This document shows positions 52,539 to 61,548 of a stretch of DNA of 64,000 bases, in pieces; the first letter of the stretch is position 1, and every line of letters starts with the position of its first letter. The DNA is from Oscillospiraceae bacterium (GTDB lineage Bacteria; Bacillota; Clostridia; Oscillospirales; Ruminococcaceae). Below the pieces are notes generated by a model. The model was not told the origin of the DNA. It made no database searches and saw only the letters and a list, made by a program, of their open reading frames with translations. The DNA lies in the NCBI GenBank assembly GCA_017847885.1, contig JAGAUA010000019.1, positions 62,001 through 126,000 of the forward strand. Reading direction: 5' to 3'. The position numbers were made by a program, and so were the translations under genes.

Positions 52539-53681
52539 TTACATACTGTTTCCCATGATATAAGTAGTCATGCCGTTTATCCATATAGTCGAGTCGTCAA
52601 GATCGATTATAAGGCAGCGTCTGCCATCAACAACGGTGGTGCGTACCTTGTCAGTAGCGTCCTTGTTTATGTTTACGGTTATCTCAGAGGTGGAAAGGGT
52701 AGTTTTGTTTTCAACAAGATTTGTTGCTGTAAAAGCACCGTTGCCCACCTTATTCTTATATATGTCAGGCAGAGCCTCCAACTTTTCATTGCTTACTCCC
52801 GAATCAAAAAGAATGGTATACATCTTGTTTACGTCCAAAACAGGCAGGTCGGTCTCGTTCTTGGAATTTTCAACAAGTTCCCTCAGCTTTTCGTTGACCT
52901 GCGTTATAACTGTGTAGTTCAGCTCGTCTCCGACAACATCGTTGAGAATAGTCTGAAAGGTCGCCTTTTCGACATGTGCGGACATAAAGAATTTGCAACC
53001 GAGAACATTGTCAATGCAGGAAATATTAGGCTTCTTGGGAGACTTTGTGAAGTACATAACGCTGTTTACGTCAGGTGCTCTTTCATTGAAAATAGGGAAG
53101 AAGAAACCGTCTGTAGGCTCACGGCTGATGATAGGGTCAGTGTTTGATTTTTTTACTATAGTGTTTGTCTCGCTGTCGAATATAAGTCCATCATCGCTTG
53201 TGTTTGCAGGACAAATGGCGGCAACGATAAAGTTGTATTCATCTGCGGCATTATCAAACATTTCATCGTTTCTGTCCTTTGATATTATACTGTAGGAGCA
53301 GTGACCGATAATAAGTGTGTATGCCATCTCATAGGCAAGGTTGTTCATAATGCGGACTATGAGCTTGTCCGTTGTGGATTCGTCGGTGAGCTTGGAATAC
53401 ATTGCTTCGTAAAGTATCTTCTGTGCTCCGTTCTCCTTGTACTCGGCGTTGGGAAAGGGGTATTCGAGGAGATTCTTTCCAAGGTTTCCCTTGAAAATTT
53501 TGCGCAGTGATTCCATAAGAACGGAACCTTCTTCTTCGGGGATAAGGCTGTAAATCCTGTTGGTCTTGCAGCGGACATTCTTCTGAGGGTCTATATAAGC
53601 TGTTATAACTCTGTTAAGGGTAAAAAAACCGCTGGTGTCGGTGAAATTATTTTTAATTTCGGCAAGTTCCTTTTTGTTCAT
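52539..53681 (-). CDS. DUF4317 protein
   Basis: 380 residues of DUF4317, a family otherwise seen as single chromosomal genes in Clostridia: MNKKELAEIKNNF at the start, EYNFIVAAICPANTS, GFFFPIFNERAPDVNS, and GCKFFMSAHVEKATFQTIL. No enzymatic motif is known. It lies between GemA-region and Mor genes, so it is an early/middle gene; a host-takeover or moron role is possible. Confidence 0.82.
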   Translation of the reverse strand: MNKKELAEIKNNFTDTSGFFTLNRVITAYIDPQKNVRCKTNRIYSLIPEEEGSVLMESLRKIFKGNLGKNLLEYPFPNAEYKENGAQKILYEAMYSKLTDESTTDKLIVRIMNNLAYEMAYTLIIGHCSYSIISKDRNDEMFDNAADEYNFIVAAICPANTSDDGLIFDSETNTIVKKSNTDPIISREPTDGFFFPIFNERAPDVNSVMYFTKSPKKPNISCIDNVLGCKFFMSAHVEKATFQTILNDVVGDELNYTVITQVNEKLRELVENSKNETDLPVLDVNKMYTILFDSGVSNEKLEALPDIYKNKVGNGAFTATNLVENKTTLSTSEITVNINKDATDKVRTTVVDGRRCLIIDLDDSTIWINGMTTYIMGNSM

Positions 53682-53718
53682 TGATTTTCCTCCATATAAT
53701 TTCTTGGTAATTATCCTT

Positions 53719-54087
53719 TCAATCAGAATGATTATCCCATATCTCCGTAATCGGTCTTGGTTCTTCCTTTATGTGTTTTATATCCGTAATGCATCGGTTT
53801 GTGATATAAACAAGTCCGTCAAAAACATAGAGATCGCATCCTGCGTGACTGTTCCACCAGTCGACCGACATCACCATAACGGTTTCAAAGGCTCCTTTAA
53901 AAAAGATACGACCTCTTTTAGGCTGAAACCTTTGCAAAACATTTCCCATACCGTGACGGTGGATATAATCTGTTATGCTGTCTTTGAGACCGACCGCAGT
54001 CCTATCTTTTACCGTAAGTATAAGCACCTTGCGGCGTGTGGCAAGACTAAGAATTTTGCAAATCTGTTCGTCAGTAAATTGTTCCAT
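53719..54087 (-). CDS. early-region hypothetical protein
   Basis: 122 residues, abutting gemA with a 1-base overlap (both share A of TAATG type). It shows LATRRKVLILTVKDRTAVGL and a Trp/His-rich middle (VDWWNSHAGCDLYVFDGL). No family is recognised. Co-transcribed with gemA. Confidence 0.6.
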   Translation of the reverse strand: MEQFTDEQICKILSLATRRKVLILTVKDRTAVGLKDSITDYIHRHGMGNVLQRFQPKRGRIFFKGAFETVMVMSVDWWNSHAGCDLYVFDGLVYITNRCITDIKHIKEEPRPITEIWDNHSD

Positions 54088-54572
54088 CAGCTTCCCGTCC
54101 TTTTCACACGCCGTTCTGCAGACCGCACATACATTTTCAGCTTCTCAATGAGCTTCGCTCCGTCGTCAAAGCTTACCCACCTAAAGATCTCTTTCCCCGG
54201 AACGGTGGTTATTCCAAGCTCTTTTTTTATAACGCCTGCCATGCGTTCGCCTGCGGATGCGCTGTTCGGAAAACTGTCCAACTCCTTAAGCCGATAAACA
54301 AGCCGCCATGCAAGTGACTGCTGTTCCGGTGTCATCATACCTGCAACCGGAGCATTATATGTTCTCGGCTTTCTTGTGTGGAGTGGTTCGGAACGATTCT
54401 TTACCTTCAGCCGCTCCATAAGCTCATGTATGACCGATTTTGTTTCGTCGGGCGTAAGCTCCGTTGTGGATTCCTTGCCCGTTATTCCGTATATGAGCGC
54501 ATGGCGGTCATCATCACCGATCCCCAGCTCACGGCAGAATGCAAAAATCGATTTTCTTTCCTGTGCTGTCAT
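54087..54572 (-). CDS. GemA (Mu gp16-like) regulatory protein
   Basis: 161 residues. The N-terminal KSIFAFCRELGIGDDDRHALIY with GITGKEST matches GemA/DUF1018, a Mu early protein that affects host DNA topology and gene expression. C-terminal SFDDGAKLIEKLKMYVRS. A later gene overlaps by 1 base. Confidence 0.82.
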   Translation of the reverse strand: MTAQERKSIFAFCRELGIGDDDRHALIYGITGKESTTELTPDETKSVIHELMERLKVKNRSEPLHTRKPRTYNAPVAGMMTPEQQSLAWRLVYRLKELDSFPNSASAGERMAGVIKKELGITTVPGKEIFRWVSFDDGAKLIEKLKMYVRSAERRVKRTGS

Positions 54573-54632
54573 TTTACACCGCCTTTCTTATGCAGCACAG
54601 GCAGAAAATCATTCCTGCCTGTGCTTTGGATA

Positions 54633-54941
54633 TTAAGTAATGGTAAATTTCATTGATTCCGATTCAACAACATACTTGGCATAAAGTTCCGGGTTTACCT
54701 TTTTAAGCTCTGTAGAATTAAACCGTGATGTTACAACAGGCTTATACCTAACCGTAAATACATCAATATCCATTTCTTCAAGACCGTTGGAGAGCATGAC
54801 CTCTTTGATCTCGTTCTTGGCTTCCTCCGCCTGAGCTTCCAGTTCTTTTTTGGTCTGTTCAATGCTCTTGATGCTGCGAATCAATTCCGTAAGTCGCTCA
54901 ATATTAATTTTCTTTTTCTTCTTTACAACAGCTTTTGTCAT
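54633..54941 (-). CDS. coiled-coil early protein
   Basis: 102 residues with a long coiled coil (residues ~12-52) and the C-terminal TVRYKPVVTSRFNSTELKKV plus NPELYAKYV, a pattern common in siphovirus recombination-accessory proteins (Gp157-like). It sits where Mu has gam/kil. Function unproven. Confidence 0.65.
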   Translation of the reverse strand: MTKAVVKKKKKINIERLTELIRSIKSIEQTKKELEAQAEEAKNEIKEVMLSNGLEEMDIDVFTVRYKPVVTSRFNSTELKKVNPELYAKYVVESESMKFTIT

Positions 54942-55047
54942 AATATCAGATCCTTTCTGTATATTTACCTTGACTCTGCGTTCTTAGGGCTTGTCACCTA
55001 TGTATAAATTAATTACACAGCCGCATTAAGGCGGAGCTCCTGCTCCG

Positions 55048-55245
55048 TTATTTATGTAAATTTGCTCTAATATGATAGCCGAGCCATACAAGTGTTGCCA
55101 TAAGAGGAATCACAAAGGCTTCTCCACCGATATTCCCGGATGTGCGGCTGCCATAGGCTTCCGCAGCCGCCTCAATGAATCCGTATATCATAGCTCCCAG
55201 CAGCATTAAAAGGATACTTCGGACGATCTTATCAATTTTTTTCAT
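55048..55245 (-). CDS. small phage membrane protein
   Basis: 65 residues with two hydrophobic helices (SILLMLLGAMIYGFIEAAAE and VIPLMATLVWLGYHI). Its ATG overlaps the upstream 58-codon gene stop (ATGA), so the two are coupled. No family is recognised. Confidence 0.65.
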   Translation of the reverse strand: MKKIDKIVRSILLMLLGAMIYGFIEAAAEAYGSRTSGNIGGEAFVIPLMATLVWLGYHIRANLHK

Positions 55246-55418
55246 TTCTGCTCTCCTTTTTTGTATCTTGGAATAGTCTTACCTGTGTGCTTGTTGTACA
55301 GAGTGATCGTGCTTTCCGTTTCCGAACATACAAGATAATTTTCGGTTGTCAGCCAAAGAGCATCGATAATTTCTTTCTGCCGCCTTGTAGGACGGTGTGG
55401 TCTGTTTGTTTTGCTCAT
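55242..55418 (-). CDS. small early protein
   Basis: 58 residues, ATG at 55418: basic N-terminal segment (MSKTNRPHRPTRRQKEIIDA) then a beta-rich part ending KGEQK. GGGGG precedes the ATG. Translationally coupled to the next membrane protein. No family known. Confidence 0.6.
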   Translation of the reverse strand: MSKTNRPHRPTRRQKEIIDALWLTTENYLVCSETESTITLYNKHTGKTIPRYKKGEQK

Positions 55419-55429
55419 ATTGTTCCCCC

Positions 55430-56368
55430 TTATTTGCTCTTGGCAGCGGCAACCAGTCCTGCATAGGTAATGTTGTCGTTAGCTTTAGCCTTTATCATAA
55501 TATCTACTATGCCTCTGATTCCCTGCACTCCGATTGCTACATTATGCAGGAAGTCAATTTCTGGCTTGTTACCTTCCAGCTCGGGGAATAAAAGCTCAAT
55601 ATCATGGCGCATTATCTGACTGGTTTTAAATACTTCAAGACTCTTGCGGCGGCTTACTATCTGACCGAACTCTATTTCATGCCCACTCTTGCCTGTGGTG
55701 CTTTCAACGGTCACTTCGTTTCCGATAAGGCATATTCCAAGTGTTTTTCCGCTGTTGTTAAAAACATCGGAGAAGCTTCTCAAAGTTTCAATAGCCTCGT
55801 ATGAAAGGTGCTGAGCTTCATCGAGAATAATAATCATTCCATCGGTAAGCCTTTCCGAAATTGCCGTCCAAAGGTCGTCTATCGCCCTTTTTCTTACGCC
55901 GAGTTTTTTGCCTATCGCCTTTATAATAGAATTTGAAGATTTCATGCAGGGCGGAACGTATATGTATATACAGTTGCTTGTGTGATCTCTTTCGTATTTG
56001 AGCGCCGCTTGAGTTTTTCCTATGCCAGCATCGCCGCAGGCAACCGCCAGACCGCCCAGCAGGTGACAGTTGTTTATGATCTCATATACCTGAGATGAGA
56101 TTGAGGTGGGAACATAGCTGTCATATTTTGCCTGTTCAGCGGCAGCCTCTTTTATTTCAAAATACGCCGCCAGCTTGTTGAGTTGTTCGCTCGGATTGGC
56201 TTTGTAAGTGCCGTTCCTTATTCCAGAAATTGTAGAAGCAGTTACGCATCCGATAAGTTCTGCAGTCTTGTTAATACTTAACCCTTTTTCCTCCGAAAGC
56301 TGCCAAAACTTGTTCCATGCCCATTCCTGCCTTTCGCTCAAGGTATATTTTTTATCATATTCAACCAT
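55430..56368 (-). CDS. MuB-like transposition AAA ATPase
   Basis: MuB delivers target DNA to the MuA transpososome and gives target immunity. 312 residues: an N-terminal HTH-type region, Walker A ACGDAGIGKT near residue 110, Walker B IIILDEAQHLS near 180 and a sensor-type segment near 210. The ATG at 56368 lies inside the MuA 3' end (8-base overlap). Confidence 0.9.
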   Translation of the reverse strand: MVEYDKKYTLSERQEWAWNKFWQLSEEKGLSINKTAELIGCVTASTISGIRNGTYKANPSEQLNKLAAYFEIKEAAAEQAKYDSYVPTSISSQVYEIINNCHLLGGLAVACGDAGIGKTQAALKYERDHTSNCIYIYVPPCMKSSNSIIKAIGKKLGVRKRAIDDLWTAISERLTDGMIIILDEAQHLSYEAIETLRSFSDVFNNSGKTLGICLIGNEVTVESTTGKSGHEIEFGQIVSRRKSLEVFKTSQIMRHDIELLFPELEGNKPEIDFLHNVAIGVQGIRGIVDIMIKAKANDNITYAGLVAAAKSK

Positions 56369-58361
56369 TATTACCATCCTTTCGTTGTTTTAAATTTCTG
56401 TTTATACGACTGTAATCGATCGTTACTGGCAATACATCACTGTTCGCTGCTGCCGCAGGAACCGTTTCTTCATTGATTTTAATGGGAATAATCCTGCTCG
56501 GAAGTTCAATTCTGAAGTCCTTGGAGCGTTCATACGCCTTTCTGACTTTAAGGTCAATAGCAGTGATACGCTGCTCTTCAGGCAGACCGTCCAACAATTC
56601 TTCAGAAGATTTTTTCATGTACTTAACTACTGAGCGCTTCATTTCCTCTGCGTCACGGACATTGTACATATTTTCTTCGATGTAATCGCAAAGGAGTACA
56701 TCGGCGTTATGCCATGTAAACATATACCGATCGTCTTTGTCATAGATACGAACCTGACGCAGATCGCCCGGATCGTATCTTACAGCAACCTCTTCATCAA
56801 GATGCCTGCAGGTTTCGTCCTTGTCGTAGAACCATATCTTTTCTCCGGAAACATTGACAAAAACGCCGTTTCTCTTGACCTTTTGGAATTTGGTCGAGCG
56901 CATGAGCATGAGATTCAGCTCAGCTTCTCCAGCAAGTCTTACGCCGACGGTTTTAATGCTTGCGTTCCATACGTCAATGCGGTTCATGCCTTCGTATCCT
57001 TTTTCACGTCCGCAATATGCCTGCATATTGTAATCGCCGTCTATCCATACCTTCAGATATTCTCTTACAATGCTGTCAGTAGGTATTTTCTTTCCGTCCT
57101 TTATAATGCGTTTCAGAGATTCGGGACGTTCGGTTATTTTACCGCCGCAGAACGTTTCCATTGCTCGGGAAAACTGGTCTTTTAATGTTCGGAACGTTCT
57201 TTCGATAGGTTTTGCGTCAGCATTGCACACCTGCGCAAATCTCGCTTCGATTCCAAGCCGCTTAAAAATGTTGGCAGGCATAGGGTCGTCTTTGTATTTA
57301 CGTTTAGTGCGATAACCTCTGCCTGCGATGTCATGGTTAGCAAACTCGGAACCGTTGTCAAGATAAATGACTTCGGGGATCCCAAACCGCATTATGCCCA
57401 TTCTCAGTGCTATGATCGTAGATTGTGACGAAGGATTTTCCGTTATGTTAAATCCTACAATCACGCCTGACTTTGCATCTTGAAATGCTGTAATATACAG
57501 CCTGTGGCGTGTGCTGCCATCGGCGGAAATAACGTCGAGCGTGTGGTTGTCCGCTACCCATATTTTGTTAGCATAAACCTTGTCGTACATTCTTTCCGTC
57601 CACGGCGAACATCTGTCACGCAGCGCCTTTTCGCCCTCGCGCTTGTAGGTTTTCACATATAAAGCAACATCCGATTCTATATGTCGTCTAAAGCAGCGTT
57701 CGCTCGGCATGGTTTCCAGCAGTTCGGGATAAAACTCCGCCGTCCAACCAAGTACGCTTTTATAGCAGTCCGAAATTGCAGGCTGACGCTCATCGAGATA
57801 AAACCACAGAAACGCCTTCCATACCTTTTCATTAACGGTAAATCTACCTTTGTTCCAGCCTCCACGTTTATCTATGAGACCGTCCCAATCCTGCTCTTTG
57901 TATGCAGCATACTTACGATACAAAATATCGGGAGATACCGATATATCCGGCTGTTCCAACTTTAGCTTTGCGCAGAAAAGCGGATCAAACTCTGTTTTCT
58001 TCTTATACTGCGACCTCAGCGCCTGCCATTCCTCAAGAATATCACACCACTTCGTGATCTCGTTTCGCTCTTCCTGCGAATAATCTTCAAACGACCTTTT
58101 AACAGTGTTTTTACACTGTTTTTCCGGCTTTGGAGCAGGTTTCAGCTCCGGCGGTGCTTCCTCTTTGCTTCTGATACCGCTGTAATACTTAACCTTCAGC
58201 TCATCAGGCAGGGCGGAAACGGGAATTATGTATTGCATACAGTTGTTTTGAGTACACACTTCTTGAAGTGCCTCGATTTTTCCTTTAGAAATACAATTTT
58301 GTATGTACCTTTCAGAACATCCTTTAAGCTCCGCCACTTCCTTGACGGTAAGATACTCCAT
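56361..58361 (-). CDS. MuA-like DDE transposase
   Basis: 666 residues. The first ~60 residues are a MerR-like HTH (MEYLTVKEVAELKGCSERY) that binds phage ends. DDE residues are in KIWVADNHTLDV (Asp ~268), VIYLDNGSEF (Asp ~335) and DAKPIERTFRTL (Glu ~390). The C-terminal MuA-type domain is beta rich. A GGGGG ribosome site precedes the ATG. Acts on the TGT termini of the element. Confidence 0.94.
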   Translation of the reverse strand: MEYLTVKEVAELKGCSERYIQNCISKGKIEALQEVCTQNNCMQYIIPVSALPDELKVKYYSGIRSKEEAPPELKPAPKPEKQCKNTVKRSFEDYSQEERNEITKWCDILEEWQALRSQYKKKTEFDPLFCAKLKLEQPDISVSPDILYRKYAAYKEQDWDGLIDKRGGWNKGRFTVNEKVWKAFLWFYLDERQPAISDCYKSVLGWTAEFYPELLETMPSERCFRRHIESDVALYVKTYKREGEKALRDRCSPWTERMYDKVYANKIWVADNHTLDVISADGSTRHRLYITAFQDAKSGVIVGFNITENPSSQSTIIALRMGIMRFGIPEVIYLDNGSEFANHDIAGRGYRTKRKYKDDPMPANIFKRLGIEARFAQVCNADAKPIERTFRTLKDQFSRAMETFCGGKITERPESLKRIIKDGKKIPTDSIVREYLKVWIDGDYNMQAYCGREKGYEGMNRIDVWNASIKTVGVRLAGEAELNLMLMRSTKFQKVKRNGVFVNVSGEKIWFYDKDETCRHLDEEVAVRYDPGDLRQVRIYDKDDRYMFTWHNADVLLCDYIEENMYNVRDAEEMKRSVVKYMKKSSEELLDGLPEEQRITAIDLKVRKAYERSKDFRIELPSRIIPIKINEETVPAAAANSDVLPVTIDYSRINRNLKQRKDGNNG

Positions 58362-58425
58362 TTCCGCACCCCCTTAGAAAATTTTGAAAAAAGGCTTGCA
58401 TTTTATTCCACCTTCTGATATACTA

Positions 58426-58632
58426 TTAATCAGAACCGGAACAATTGTTTGTGCTTGATAACTCTTGCAGGAAGTCTGTGACTTCGGTCAGGATAACAAG
58501 AATGGTTGCGACATTCTTCCTGACCTGCTCCGGCTCTATTTTTATGTCCGGTTTTACCGAGAGTTCCATAAGAGCCTTACCTGCTCCGCAGGCGTATCCG
58601 ATCATTTCGCTTCGGAACTGTTCTATTGTCAT
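58426..58632 (-). CDS. early-region hypothetical protein
   Basis: 68 residues, helical with two segments and acidic. No family is recognised. It is the first gene upstream of muA. GGAG lies upstream of the ATG. Confidence 0.5.
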   Translation of the reverse strand: MTIEQFRSEMIGYACGAGKALMELSVKPDIKIEPEQVRKNVATILVILTEVTDFLQELSSTNNCSGSD

Positions 58633-58713
58633 TACTTTATCATCTCCTTCTGACCTGCCTCATCAGCACCGGGAGGTCATGTCCGGTGGACGGGAACAAT
58701 GTCCCGTTTCGGC

Positions 58714-58929
58714 TTAAAATCGTTTTAATACGTCCCTGGTAAGTTCAAGCAGGCTGTCTCCTGTGACATTGATACATTTCGTGCCGCCGTTTGCAAATGC
58801 GACATAAATATGTTCTATGAGATCTCCGCTGACAACGTAGCTGACATTTGTAATATTATTGCAAATGCTCTTAAGCAGCGACGAGAGTTTCGTGCAGACA
58901 AACGAGTGCTTTTCCTTATATACATCCAT
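58714..58929 (-). CDS. early-region hypothetical protein
   Basis: 71 residues, 3 bases after the next upstream gene; contains a central IYVAFANGGTKCINVTGDS. No recognisable domain. Between it and the 58426-58632 gene is an 81-base gap. Confidence 0.5.
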   Translation of the reverse strand: MDVYKEKHSFVCTKLSSLLKSICNNITNVSYVVSGDLIEHIYVAFANGGTKCINVTGDSLLELTRDVLKRF

Positions 58930-58932
58930 AAG

Positions 58933-59214
58933 CTACTCCTTTATCCTGTTTCCCATTTCGATAAGAGCGTCGGGGTAAGACATAGCCTCTGTCCATCTCT
59001 GAAGAATGCCTGCCTCGCAGTCAAAATCAACAACGCCGTAAGCCTCAAAGCTCTTAGGCTCATTTTCACGGACAAGGACAGTAATAACGCTCTCGTCGTT
59101 TTCAAGCATAGAGCCGTAAGCCATATGTACCGGGTGCATTTCAATAGCGTCCAGCTTGCCGCTTATAACTCCTACAAACTTGGGCGGGATCTCGTTCATT
59201 TTGGTCTTATACAT
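58933..59214 (-). CDS. early-region hypothetical protein
   Basis: 93 residues, beta rich; begins MYKTKMNEIPPKFVGVIS. Acidic C terminus. It is part of the early operon with 3-base spacing to the next gene. Unknown. Confidence 0.5.
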   Translation of the reverse strand: MYKTKMNEIPPKFVGVISGKLDAIEMHPVHMAYGSMLENDESVITVLVRENEPKSFEAYGVVDFDCEAGILQRWTEAMSYPDALIEMGNRIKE

Positions 59215-59238
59215 TGTATTTTCCTCCTTATATGTGTT

Positions 59239-59442
59239 TCAGCTTACTTTTCTGCCTATGAGCTCGTCTACAGAGCAATGGAATATATCGGCAAGGACAA
59301 CGACCGTTCCCAGCGAGGGTAGTTTTAATCCCCTTTCAATAGCACATATGAGAGATGTGCTTACGCCGGCTCTTTTGGCAAGTTCTTGCTGTTCAAGGTC
59401 GTATTCCTCACGCTTTTTCTTGAGATTTTCGGCTATATTCAT
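59239..59442 (-). CDS. XRE-family early regulator (Ner/Cro-like)
   Basis: 67 residues with a classic helix-turn-helix (LAKRAGVSTSLICAIERGLK) and ending VDELIGRKVS. It lies early in the leftward operon, where Mu has Ner, so it likely down-regulates the early or repressor promoter. The exact operator is unknown. Confidence 0.8.
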   Translation of the reverse strand: MNIAENLKKKREEYDLEQQELAKRAGVSTSLICAIERGLKLPSLGTVVVLADIFHCSVDELIGRKVS

Positions 59443-59457
59443 ATATCAGCCCTCCTT

Positions 59458-59766
59458 TTAAAATTTAAGGCTTTTAAGCTCTGAAATGAATTCTTCAAAG
59501 TTTTCAAAACCTGTCATATTTGTTTTCTGATACATCTCATACTTCTTTATGGTGTTATCAATATTACGGTCATGTCTTTCGCAGGAATGGCACCGCCCGT
59601 TCAGCTGCTGCCTTGCCAGCCTGATTATCTGTATCAGGTCATCATATTTGTGCATGGTGTTGTAGGTATGTAATGATCCGGTACTATTGTAATTGGCTTC
59701 AAGTTCTCGATACTTCTTTTCAAACTCAATTTGGTATTTGTCCAGCAACTTGTTATTTATGATCAC
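59458..59766 (-). CDS. early-region hypothetical protein with Cys/His pair
   Basis: 102 residues, helical with a CHSCERHD segment, a possible single zinc or metal site. No family is recognised. 12 bases after the gene upstream. Confidence 0.55.
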   Translation of the reverse strand: MIINNKLLDKYQIEFEKKYRELEANYNSTGSLHTYNTMHKYDDLIQIIRLARQQLNGRCHSCERHDRNIDNTIKKYEMYQKTNMTGFENFEEFISELKSLKF

Positions 59767-59778
59767 AGGGCAGTCACC

Positions 59779-60339
59779 TCAAAATCCTAATTGTTCGCAA
59801 GCCATGTTGAAACCTACTGCCCAAAGGTATACACGTATATGGATCTTTCGACCGCAGGTGTACAGCCATTCAAAATAGTCGCAATCAATTTCTGACACAA
59901 GATCGGTTAACTCTTGAGAAGGAATAAAGTCTTTATTATAACCGCCATCGTAAATAGCTGATTCGACATTTTCCCAGAATTCCTGTTCATCGTCTATTCT
60001 GAAATCCAAGCTTGTTGCTTGTTCTTTTATATCTGCAAGTATATCCTCGGGATCAAATTTATACTTGTCTGACGAACATTGGAATTTACTTGCATAATAT
60101 TCAATGTCAAGTACATAATTCTTAAGATTACATATCTTGATGGGATTATACCATGTTGCAATGGAATCCCCCAAATCGCCGCTAACAATAAGGCTTCCTC
60201 TTTTCTTGTCAACAATGTAATTAACATAATAGTCACCGCTACCGTCAGCACGTTTCCATTCAATAATAAGAAAACGGTCTGTATTTTGTATGAGTGTAGC
60301 CTGGTGTGTAGAAAACTTCTTTTTACACATTTCTTTCAT
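59779..60339 (-). CDS. first early protein, unknown function
   Basis: 186 residues, the first gene downstream of the early promoter. N-terminal beta strands (DRFLIIEWKRADGSGDYYVN), helical C-terminal half with aromatic-rich DYFEWLYTCGRKIHI. Not recognised. Being first in the operon suggests an immediate-early role. Confidence 0.65.
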   Translation of the reverse strand: MKEMCKKKFSTHQATLIQNTDRFLIIEWKRADGSGDYYVNYIVDKKRGSLIVSGDLGDSIATWYNPIKICNLKNYVLDIEYYASKFQCSSDKYKFDPEDILADIKEQATSLDFRIDDEQEFWENVESAIYDGGYNKDFIPSQELTDLVSEIDCDYFEWLYTCGRKIHIRVYLWAVGFNMACEQLGF

Positions 60340-60434
60340 GAAATTCCTCCGTTTCTATTGTTTTTTCAAGTTTCTTATGATACAATTTCTTTGTAAATCA
60401 AGGAATTACTATGCCCTGTTGATTTACTAAGTAA

Positions 60435-60463
60435 ATTATACTCTCATATTTGAGAAATGTCAA
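60435..60463 (-). promoter_or_regulatory. early promoter Pe with operator in the spacer
   Basis: On the minus strand, perfect TTGACA (60463-60458), a 17-base spacer and perfect TATAAT (60440-60435). The spacer holds CTCAAATATGAG (60442-60453), a near-perfect dyad, as an operator for the divergent repressor. Confidence 0.85.
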
Positions 60464-60469
60464 TAGTTT

Positions 60470-60659
60470 TCTCTCAAATTTTCTAAATTATTTTTAGAGG
60501 TGCTATATGGTTAATAGAATTATAGCTTTAATTAAGCAAAAGGGATTATCAATAAATGCTGTTGAAAAACAATTAGGCTTTGGAAATGGAGCCATAAAGC
60601 GCTTTTCAACAAGTTCTCCATCAGCTGACAAAATTATTACTCTCTCAAATTTTCTAAAT
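60470..60659. repeat. two copies of a 19-base putative operator (60470-60488 and 60641-60659)
   Basis: TCTCTCAAATTTTCTAAAT occurs at both places: one ahead of the repressor gene and one inside its coding sequence. It shares CTCAAAT with the dyad in the Pe spacer, so the three sites are candidate repressor-binding sites. Confidence 0.6.
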
Positions 60660-61217
60660 GTATCTACAGATTACTTGCTAACCGGAGAAGAAAAAAGCCC
60701 GTCATTGCCGGATGACGAGCAGGAACTTCTTAAATATTACAAAAAGCTACCGGAACGGGAGCAGGTCAAGCTAATTTCCAGAGCAGAGACACTATCAGAG
60801 GTATATGCGGATCAGGTTAAAGAGCCGGATCCGATACAGCTTATCCCTACCTATTATATATCCAATCGTGTATCCGCAGGCTTCGGAGAATATTTGGAGG
60901 ACTATGAGCAGGGAAAGACGGTATATGTTCCCGACACTCCCGAGAGCCGGAAGGCAGATTTTGTCCTCACGGTTTCCGGTGACAGCATGGAGCCGAAATT
61001 CCACGACGGGGATAATATCCTTGTGCGCTCGCAGCCAACCGTAGAAATCGGACAAATAGGTATTTTTGATGTGGACGGAGAAGGTTATATCAAGAAACTC
61101 GGAGACGGTCAGCTGATCTCTCTGAATCGCAGGTATCCGAATATATCATTAAAAGATAGATATGCTAAGTGCTTCGGACTGGTTCTCGGTACGACTGAGA
61201 TCATAAATAAGGCATAA
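60507..61217 (+). CDS. LexA/CI-like phage repressor with S24 peptidase domain
   Basis: 236 residues. The first ~60 residues are a Cro/CI-type HTH. The S24 domain has the self-cleavage site SAG (Ala124-Gly125), catalytic Ser160 (TVSGDSMEPKFHDGDN) and Lys196 (GEGYIKKLG). RecA-stimulated cleavage would induce the prophage after DNA damage. It is divergent from the early operon, as in Mu-like c repressors. Confidence 0.93.
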   Translation: MVNRIIALIKQKGLSINAVEKQLGFGNGAIKRFSTSSPSADKIITLSNFLNVSTDYLLTGEEKSPSLPDDEQELLKYYKKLPEREQVKLISRAETLSEVYADQVKEPDPIQLIPTYYISNRVSAGFGEYLEDYEQGKTVYVPDTPESRKADFVLTVSGDSMEPKFHDGDNILVRSQPTVEIGQIGIFDVDGEGYIKKLGDGQLISLNRRYPNISLKDRYAKCFGLVLGTTEIINKA

Positions 61218-61222
61218 AATAT

Positions 61223-61256
61223 GGGGGTGCGAACTGGTTCGTACCCCCTTTAAATT
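61223..61256 (+). terminator. repressor terminator
   Basis: GGGGGTGCGAA (61223-61233) pairs with 61238-61248 through one G-T pair, followed by TTTAAATTT. It starts 6 bases after the repressor stop. Confidence 0.8.
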
Positions 61257-61325
61257 TAGTTCGCAGTTCGCACCCCAAGAAAGACAAATTTAAAATAGCC
61301 TTGCTTGTGGCTGCCGTTTCAACAG

Positions 61326-61360
61326 TCAAACGGCTAAAACAACGCATTTTAGCCGTTTGA
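61326..61360. repeat. 14-bp perfect inverted repeat at the prophage right end
   Basis: TCAAACGGCTAAAA (61326-61339) and 61347-61360 are perfect inverses with a 7-base loop. No gene overlaps. Possibly a transcript stabiliser or protein site. The region 61257-61608 otherwise contains no open gene. Confidence 0.6.
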
Positions 61361-61501
61361 ACGGTTTTAAAAACGGTTAAAACGGGATTAAAATGATTTT
61401 GAGCGGTTATTTTTAATTTTCCCAAAACTCCGTTAAAACTGTCTTATAACAGCATTAAATTTTGACATGACACAAAATGTTCATATTCTGAATTTGCAAA
61501 T

Positions 61502-61548
61502 AAAAACGGTTGAAATCCGCACAATTGCGTAGGTTTCAACCGTTTTTT
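61502..61548. terminator. bidirectional terminator at the prophage right end
   Basis: AAAAACGGTTGAAA (61502-61515) pairs perfectly with 61534-61547, with T and A runs at the flanks. It mirrors the terminator at the left end and insulates the prophage. Confidence 0.75.

Noticed and set aside
61326..61548. second insertion sequence at the prophage right end
   Set aside because: The large inverted repeats are hairpins without any transposase gene between or near them; they fit terminators.
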